Shown one piece after another: positions 60,016-64,000 of a stretch of 64,000 nt of DNA (the first letter of the stretch is position 1; each line of letters opens with the position of its first letter). The stretch is from NCBI GenBank assembly GCA_031367435.1, contig JANLPV010000045.1, positions 1-64,000 of the forward strand. The letters run 5' to 3'. Source of the stretch: WLMZ01 sp031367435. GTDB taxonomy: Bacteria; Actinomycetota; Acidimicrobiia; Acidimicrobiales; Ilumatobacteraceae. The notes under the pieces were generated by a model that saw only the letters and a program-made list of their open reading frames with translations, was not told the DNA's origin and made no database searches. Both the position numbers and the translations under genes were made by a program.

Positions 60016-61695
60016 ATGCCTGCACCATCTCAGCTCCCGCTGCTGTGTCCGATACCCCGACACCTCGAGTTGACGGGTGGCGAGTTTTCGATTGGCGAAG
60101 TGCGCGTCGCGCGAGTGAATCACCTCACACCGCAGGGCTACCGGTTAGTGATCGATGCCGACGGTGTACGCATAGATGCCAGCGATGCAGTTGGCGAGCA
60201 CTACGCGAGGCTGACGCTCGAACAATTGGGAAATCCGGCACCAGGAATTGTGATCGAGGATTGGCCCGATCTTGTGGTGCGTTCCGTGATGCTCGATATC
60301 AGCCGCGATCGCGTGCCGACGATGGACTCGTTGAAACGGCTGATCGTGCGCCTTGCAGGCTGGAAGGTGAACCAACTGCAGTTGTACCTCGAGCACACCT
60401 TTGCCTATCCCGAGCATGAGACTGTGTGGCATGCGGCGAGCCCGTTGTCTGCCGACGACGTGCGCGAACTCGACCGTTTTGGCTGTGACCATCATGTCGA
60501 GCTCGTCGCCAATCAGAACTGTCTCGGTCATGCTGAACGCTGGCTACGCCATCCGCGTTATCGCTCGTTGGCACTGCGCCCTGATGGGTTCGACATCATG
60601 GGCCTGCGCAGAGGACCAACAACACTCGATCCCTCGAGCCCCGACGCGTTCGAATTCGTCGCGTCGCTGCTGAGCGAACTCCTTCCCTGCTTCTCCAGTA
60701 AACGGGTGCACATCGGCATGGACGAACCATGGGAGTTGCCACCTGAACGAATCGGCGACTACATCACATGGATGCAACGGCTCTGCGACCTGCCGGCGCT
60801 TCGCGATCGAGAGGTGCTGGTGTGGGGCGACATCCTCGCCCATCATCCCAACATGCTCAAGTCGTTGCCGTCGAATGTCACCGTCACCGAATGGGGATAC
60901 GAAGCGAATCACCCCTTCGAAGCCCGGGCGCAAGCGTTACACGACGCAGATCGACCGATGTGGATGTGTCCGGGCACCTCAAGTTGGCAGAGCCTTCTCG
61001 GCCGCACCACAAACATGCGCGAGAACACCATTGCCGCGTCGCGTACCGCTCTTGACCACCGCGCATCGGGATTGATGATGACCGACTGGGGCGACTGGGG
61101 ACATCACCAACCCGCCGCGGTGAGCCTGCCCGGATACGCGTTCGGCGCAGCAATGGCGTGGTGCTCGAGCGTGAATGAGAACCTCGACCTCGCGGCGATC
61201 ACCGACGCCGCGGCTGTCGCTCTCGGCGACGTGTACCTCGCCGTTGCTGCGCAACGACCGAACTGCTCGACTCTCGTCCGTCAGCTCTACCTTCCGCAAG
61301 CACGCGTGCGCTCGATAACTGTCGACGAACTCGACGACGCTCGTAACCGAATCGACAACGGTCTCAACGTCATCGGGCTACGAACAGACGACGATGCCAA
61401 CGAGTTGCGATGGGCGGCCGATGTCGTGCAACTTGCGCTCGATGATGCTCAGGCACGCGTGCGTGGCGACGGCACGTTGGCCTCGATGTCGTCCATCGAC
61501 CGAGCCAGGCTTGCCGATCGTGTGCCCGACATCGAAACTCGTCACGCTGAGCTTTGGATCAAACGTTCCCGTCCCGGTGGCCTCGTCGGCAGCCGACGGT
61601 GGTTCACACGGTTACGCGAGGCGTACATCAACGGCACCACTCCCGACGGTTGGCCATATCCGCAAGTCGACCTCAACGACGGAGAACGCGTGTGA
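60016..61695 (+). CDS. Glycoside hydrolase family 20-like protein (hexosaminidase-like)
   Basis: 559 residues. An N-terminal beta domain (about 1-80) leads into a TIM barrel: RSVMLDISRDRVPTMDSLKRLI, LAGWKVNQLQLYLEHTFAYPEHE, VELVANQNCLGHAERWLRHP and KRVHIGMDEPWEL, where Asp236-Glu237 is the GH20 catalytic dyad. GH20 enzymes cleave N-acetylhexosamines by substrate-assisted catalysis. No signal peptide, so it should act on imported oligosaccharides. The MDR gene overlaps its stop (GTGA), so the products are coupled. Confidence 0.82.
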   Translation: MPAPSQLPLLCPIPRHLELTGGEFSIGEVRVARVNHLTPQGYRLVIDADGVRIDASDAVGEHYARLTLEQLGNPAPGIVIEDWPDLVVRSVMLDISRDRVPTMDSLKRLIVRLAGWKVNQLQLYLEHTFAYPEHETVWHAASPLSADDVRELDRFGCDHHVELVANQNCLGHAERWLRHPRYRSLALRPDGFDIMGLRRGPTTLDPSSPDAFEFVASLLSELLPCFSSKRVHIGMDEPWELPPERIGDYITWMQRLCDLPALRDREVLVWGDILAHHPNMLKSLPSNVTVTEWGYEANHPFEARAQALHDADRPMWMCPGTSSWQSLLGRTTNMRENTIAASRTALDHRASGLMMTDWGDWGHHQPAAVSLPGYAFGAAMAWCSSVNENLDLAAITDAAAVALGDVYLAVAAQRPNCSTLVRQLYLPQARVRSITVDELDDARNRIDNGLNVIGLRTDDDANELRWAADVVQLALDDAQARVRGDGTLASMSSIDRARLADRVPDIETRHAELWIKRSRPGGLVGSRRWFTRLREAYINGTTPDGWPYPQVDLNDGERV

Positions 61696-62756
61696 CCACC
61701 AACGCCGAACGACTCATCCCCTCCACGATGCACGCCGTTGTGCTCACGGCTCACGGCGGATTCGATTGCCTGGAATTCCGCACGGATGTCGCCGTCCCCC
61801 TGCCCCAACCTGGCGAGGTGCTGATCCGTATCGGCGCCGCCGGCATCAACAACACCGACATCAATACACGCATCGGTTGGTATGCCGACAGCGTCACCGA
61901 CGATGCCGACGCCGGTTGGACAGGGACCGCGTTCGCGTTCCCGCGTATTCAGGGTGCCGACGCGTGCGGCACGATCGTCGCCGTTGGCGCAGGTGTCGAC
62001 AGTTCGCGGATCGGCAACCGAGTGCTGGTCGAACCGTGCCTACGCGAGTCATCGGGGTGGGTGCCATACGAAGCGCAGTACTTCGGCTCTGAATGCGACG
62101 GCGGATTCGCGGAGTTTGCTACTGCACCCTCGGTGCACGCTCACCGCGTCGAGAGCGACATGAGTGATGTCGAACTCGCCTCGTTTCCATGCGCGTATTC
62201 GGCCGCCGAGAACATGTTGACTCGGATCGCTCTTACGCAAGGCGAGACCGTGCTCATCACGGGCGCATCGGGCGGCGTGGGCTCGGCCGCGGTACAACTC
62301 GCGAAGCGCAGAGGTTGTCGCGTCATTGCGATCGCAGCGACCTCGAAGCTCGATCAACTCATCGACCTCGGTGCCAGTGTCACAGTCGCACGCGACCGCG
62401 ACCTGCTCGACGCGATCGGTCGCGAAACAGTCGATGTCGTCATCGACGTTGTCGGTGGGCCGCAGTGGCCGACGCTGCTCGATGTGCTCAAGCGCGGTGG
62501 CCGATACGCAGCAGTCGGTGCGATTGCTGGCCCGCTCGTGCAACTCGACCTGCGCACGCTCTACCTCAAAGATCTTCGACTCGTTGGTTGCACGGTGCTC
62601 GACCCGGACGTGTTTGCGAACTTAGTCAGCTACATCGAGCGCGGCGAGATTCAGCCGCTGGTGTCGGCGGTCTTCCCTTTGAGCAACATCGTTGAGGCCC
62701 AACAACACTTTCTGAGCAAGCAATTCCTCGGCAAGATTGTGCTCGTGCCGGACTGA
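61692..62756 (+). CDS. MDR superfamily oxidoreductase, quinone-reductase-like
   Basis: 354 residues. HAVVLTAHGGFDCLEFR, GEVLIRIGAAGINNTDINTRIG, IQGADACGTIVAVGAG, LITGASGGVGSAAVQLAKRRG (NADPH site) and the C-terminal LSKQFLGKIVLVPD are those of NADPH:quinone/zeta-crystallin-type enzymes. The catalytic-zinc Cys is replaced (GINNTD), consistent with a zinc-free reductase. GTG 61692 overlaps the GH20 stop and has GGAGA upstream. It likely acts on the sugar or aglycone produced by GH20; inference. Confidence 0.88.
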   Translation: MTTNAERLIPSTMHAVVLTAHGGFDCLEFRTDVAVPLPQPGEVLIRIGAAGINNTDINTRIGWYADSVTDDADAGWTGTAFAFPRIQGADACGTIVAVGAGVDSSRIGNRVLVEPCLRESSGWVPYEAQYFGSECDGGFAEFATAPSVHAHRVESDMSDVELASFPCAYSAAENMLTRIALTQGETVLITGASGGVGSAAVQLAKRRGCRVIAIAATSKLDQLIDLGASVTVARDRDLLDAIGRETVDVVIDVVGGPQWPTLLDVLKRGGRYAAVGAIAGPLVQLDLRTLYLKDLRLVGCTVLDPDVFANLVSYIERGEIQPLVSAVFPLSNIVEAQQHFLSKQFLGKIVLVPD

Positions 62757-62763
62757 ACAACGG

Positions 62764-63969
62764 CTAACGACGATGGGCGCTGTGGGCCGCAACCCGCCCC
62801 GCAGCCTGCGCCGCAACCCGCGCCGCAACCAATGCCTGCGACACGCTGCATTCGCCGAGCAAGGCCGCGCGAAGGCACGCCGCCGATGCATCTTCGATCG
62901 CCGGCAAACTCGGCATCGGCGGAAATGTCAACAGGTCGGTAGCCACCGTCGCAGTGAGCATCTCGGCTCGTTCGATATCGAGGGCGTCCTTGCTCGCCAG
63001 CGCGATATCGCGCTGCGCGGGGAACAACCCGGCGGCAGCATCGACAGTGGCGGCCTGCGCCGACAGCAGGTGCATGAGCAACGCCGCGCTGGCAGCCGGA
63101 TCGCGAGCGGTCACGGGTATCGCCCAGGCGTGGCAGCCAGCGTAAACATGTCGACGGCCATCAGTCCCCAGTGGGTAACGAGTCACTCGAACCCGATTGT
63201 GCATAGCCGCGCTGGACTTGAGCAGGGCGTAATAGCCCGGCCAGTCCCCCACCATCGCGACCTGTCCAGATCGGAAGGCGTACGAGACTTCATCGAAATA
63301 CCAGCGCTCCTCCACCATGCGCAATGGTGCGACGCCAGCACGGCCCAAACCAGCACGGCCCAAACCAGCACGGCCCGCGGCACGCACCAAGAGTTCGAGG
63401 GCCGCTGCTGATTCGGGCGTCGTGAACTGCGCCTCACCACGATCATCGAACAATGCGCCACCGTAGGCCGCGACGATTTCGTAGAACGTTCCGAACAATC
63501 CGGAATCGCGCGTGGGGAACGCAAAGCCTGCTCGACCCGAATTGCTCGCACTGCGCGTCGCCGCTTCAACGACCTGCTCCCACGACGACGGCAGCCAATC
63601 ATCGTCAATCAATTCACGATTCACGAACAGCAGACGTGCATCGATATTACGCGGCAGGCACAACTGTTGTCCGTTGACACGACACAGCTTCAGTGCAGCA
63701 CTCTGGAACGCATCGAGCTCGGTACCCGACACGATGTCATCGAGCGGCGTCAACCAATGTTGTTGCGACGGCACATACTTTGAATGAGTGGACACAAGGT
63801 CGTACGAGCCACGCGTTGCAGCGTCGGCAAGGTGGCTGTTGAGCGACACGTGATCACCTCTGAACGCGACATCGACGGGCATGGAATACTGCGCCGTGAA
63901 GGCGTCGATAACCGGCTGGATCTGGTCGTACTGCGGCCCACCAATGATGGCGATTCGAAGCGGGCTCAC
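62764..63969 (-). CDS. Extracellular solute-binding-protein homologue (family 1) without export signal
   Basis: 401 residues with the sugar-binding SBP fold: LRIAIIGGPQYDQIQPVIDAF, RGSYDLVSTHSKYVPSQQHW, LPRNIDARLLFVNRELIDDDWLPSSWEQV, GAAYGG-type hinge, and GDWPGYYALLKSSAAMHNR. The protein starts directly with a cytoplasmic-type beta strand; there is no signal peptide or lipobox, and a stop codon lies in frame 27 bases upstream of GTG 63969. Either a cytoplasmic binding protein or a misassigned start. The Gly-Arg-Ala-Gly-Leu repeat at 63336-63380 lies in a surface loop. Confidence 0.8.
   Translation of the reverse strand: MSPLRIAIIGGPQYDQIQPVIDAFTAQYSMPVDVAFRGDHVSLNSHLADAATRGSYDLVSTHSKYVPSQQHWLTPLDDIVSGTELDAFQSAALKLCRVNGQQLCLPRNIDARLLFVNRELIDDDWLPSSWEQVVEAATRSASNSGRAGFAFPTRDSGLFGTFYEIVAAYGGALFDDRGEAQFTTPESAAALELLVRAAGRAGLGRAGLGRAGVAPLRMVEERWYFDEVSYAFRSGQVAMVGDWPGYYALLKSSAAMHNRVRVTRYPLGTDGRRHVYAGCHAWAIPVTARDPAASAALLMHLLSAQAATVDAAAGLFPAQRDIALASKDALDIERAEMLTATVATDLLTFPPMPSLPAIEDASAACLRAALLGECSVSQALVAARVAAQAAGRVAAHSAHRR
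63336..63380. repeat. 15-bp tandem repeat within the solute-binding-protein gene
   Basis: CAGCACGGCCCAAAC occurs at 63336-63350 and 63351-63365, with a third partial copy to 63380. In the coding frame it encodes (Gly-Leu-Gly-Arg-Ala)-type pentapeptides, so length changes keep the reading frame. Confidence 0.75.
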
Positions 63970-64000
63970 GGCCAGACAGTATCGTCGCAGTACGACTCAT

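Noticed and set aside
1..64000. tRNA, rRNA, riboswitch or insertion sequence
   Set aside because: Reading through the intergenic stretches, all well under 300 bp, I saw no cloverleaf, no rRNA segment, no recognisable riboswitch core and no transposase frame; a covariance-model scan would be needed to be sure.

Overview
The window is a dense, high-GC stretch with little intergenic DNA and many ATGA, GTGA or TGATG start/stop overlaps. GTG starts are frequent, and a few TTG starts are likely. Gene content points to a free-living heterotrophic actinobacterium, plausibly of the Acidimicrobiia (Ilumatobacter-like) type. The supporting traits are DUF2510 proteins, a dense set of SDR and MDR oxidoreductases, fatty acyl-CoA synthetase and acyl-CoA dehydrogenase, an LLM flavin enzyme, YhhN and DoxX proteins and a standalone LigD-type polymerase. 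The taxonomic call is inference. No rRNA, tRNA, CRISPR array, transposase, prophage or replication origin was seen, so this looks like chromosomal backbone with metabolic modules.

Layout. 0-8 kb: partial PNPOx-fold protein, SDR, a TetR-SnoaL fusion regulator, SGNH lipoprotein, a phosphatase/ALDH/methyltransferase operon and an acyl-CoA synthetase. 8-12.4 kb: DUF2510 protein, SDR, then a tightly coupled SDR-ThuA-MDR operon. 12.4-19.6 kb: lipoprotein, an ECF sigma gene broken by a frameshift and coupled to a membrane protein, an asymmetric heterodimeric ABC exporter, DoxX and a small membrane protein. 19.6-26.5 kb: hexapeptide acyltransferase, enoyl-CoA hydratase-like protein, carboxylesterase, a phosphatidylcholine-synthase-like enzyme, a P1 (NylC/DmpA) peptidase, and panB-panC. 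26.5-34.5 kb: DUF2510-CPBP protease, FAD oxidase, Rieske oxygenase, M1 peptidase, ProA-like dehydrogenase, MBL hydrolase and YhhN. 34.5-41.7 kb: TauE / Lrp / class III aminotransferase divergent from a TauD dioxygenase (probable sulfonate module, with a pentapeptide-repeat micro-ORF between TauE and YhhN), then LigD-type polymerase, DMT permease and MFS transporter. 41.7-50 kb: acyl-CoA dehydrogenase, epimerase, SDR, betaine/homocysteine methyltransferase, a perfect 19-bp palindrome, LLM monooxygenase, APH-fold kinase and a GT-C glycosyltransferase.

50-57.3 kb is a complete-looking histidine utilisation operon (hutH-hutU-def-hutF-hutI) with a divergent IclR regulator. A peptide-deformylase homologue takes the place where N-formylglutamate deformylase (HutG) would be expected; this is the most interesting hypothesis in the window. 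57-64 kb: serine hydrolase, Dabb-VOC fusion, DUF4389 membrane protein, GH20 glycosidase coupled to an MDR oxidoreductase, and a solute-binding-protein homologue without an export signal.

At the DNA level two unexplained themes recur: short in-frame tandem repeats (12 and 15 bp) at gene starts and ends, and a dispersed intergenic hairpin repeat found near 50.0 and 58.4 kb.
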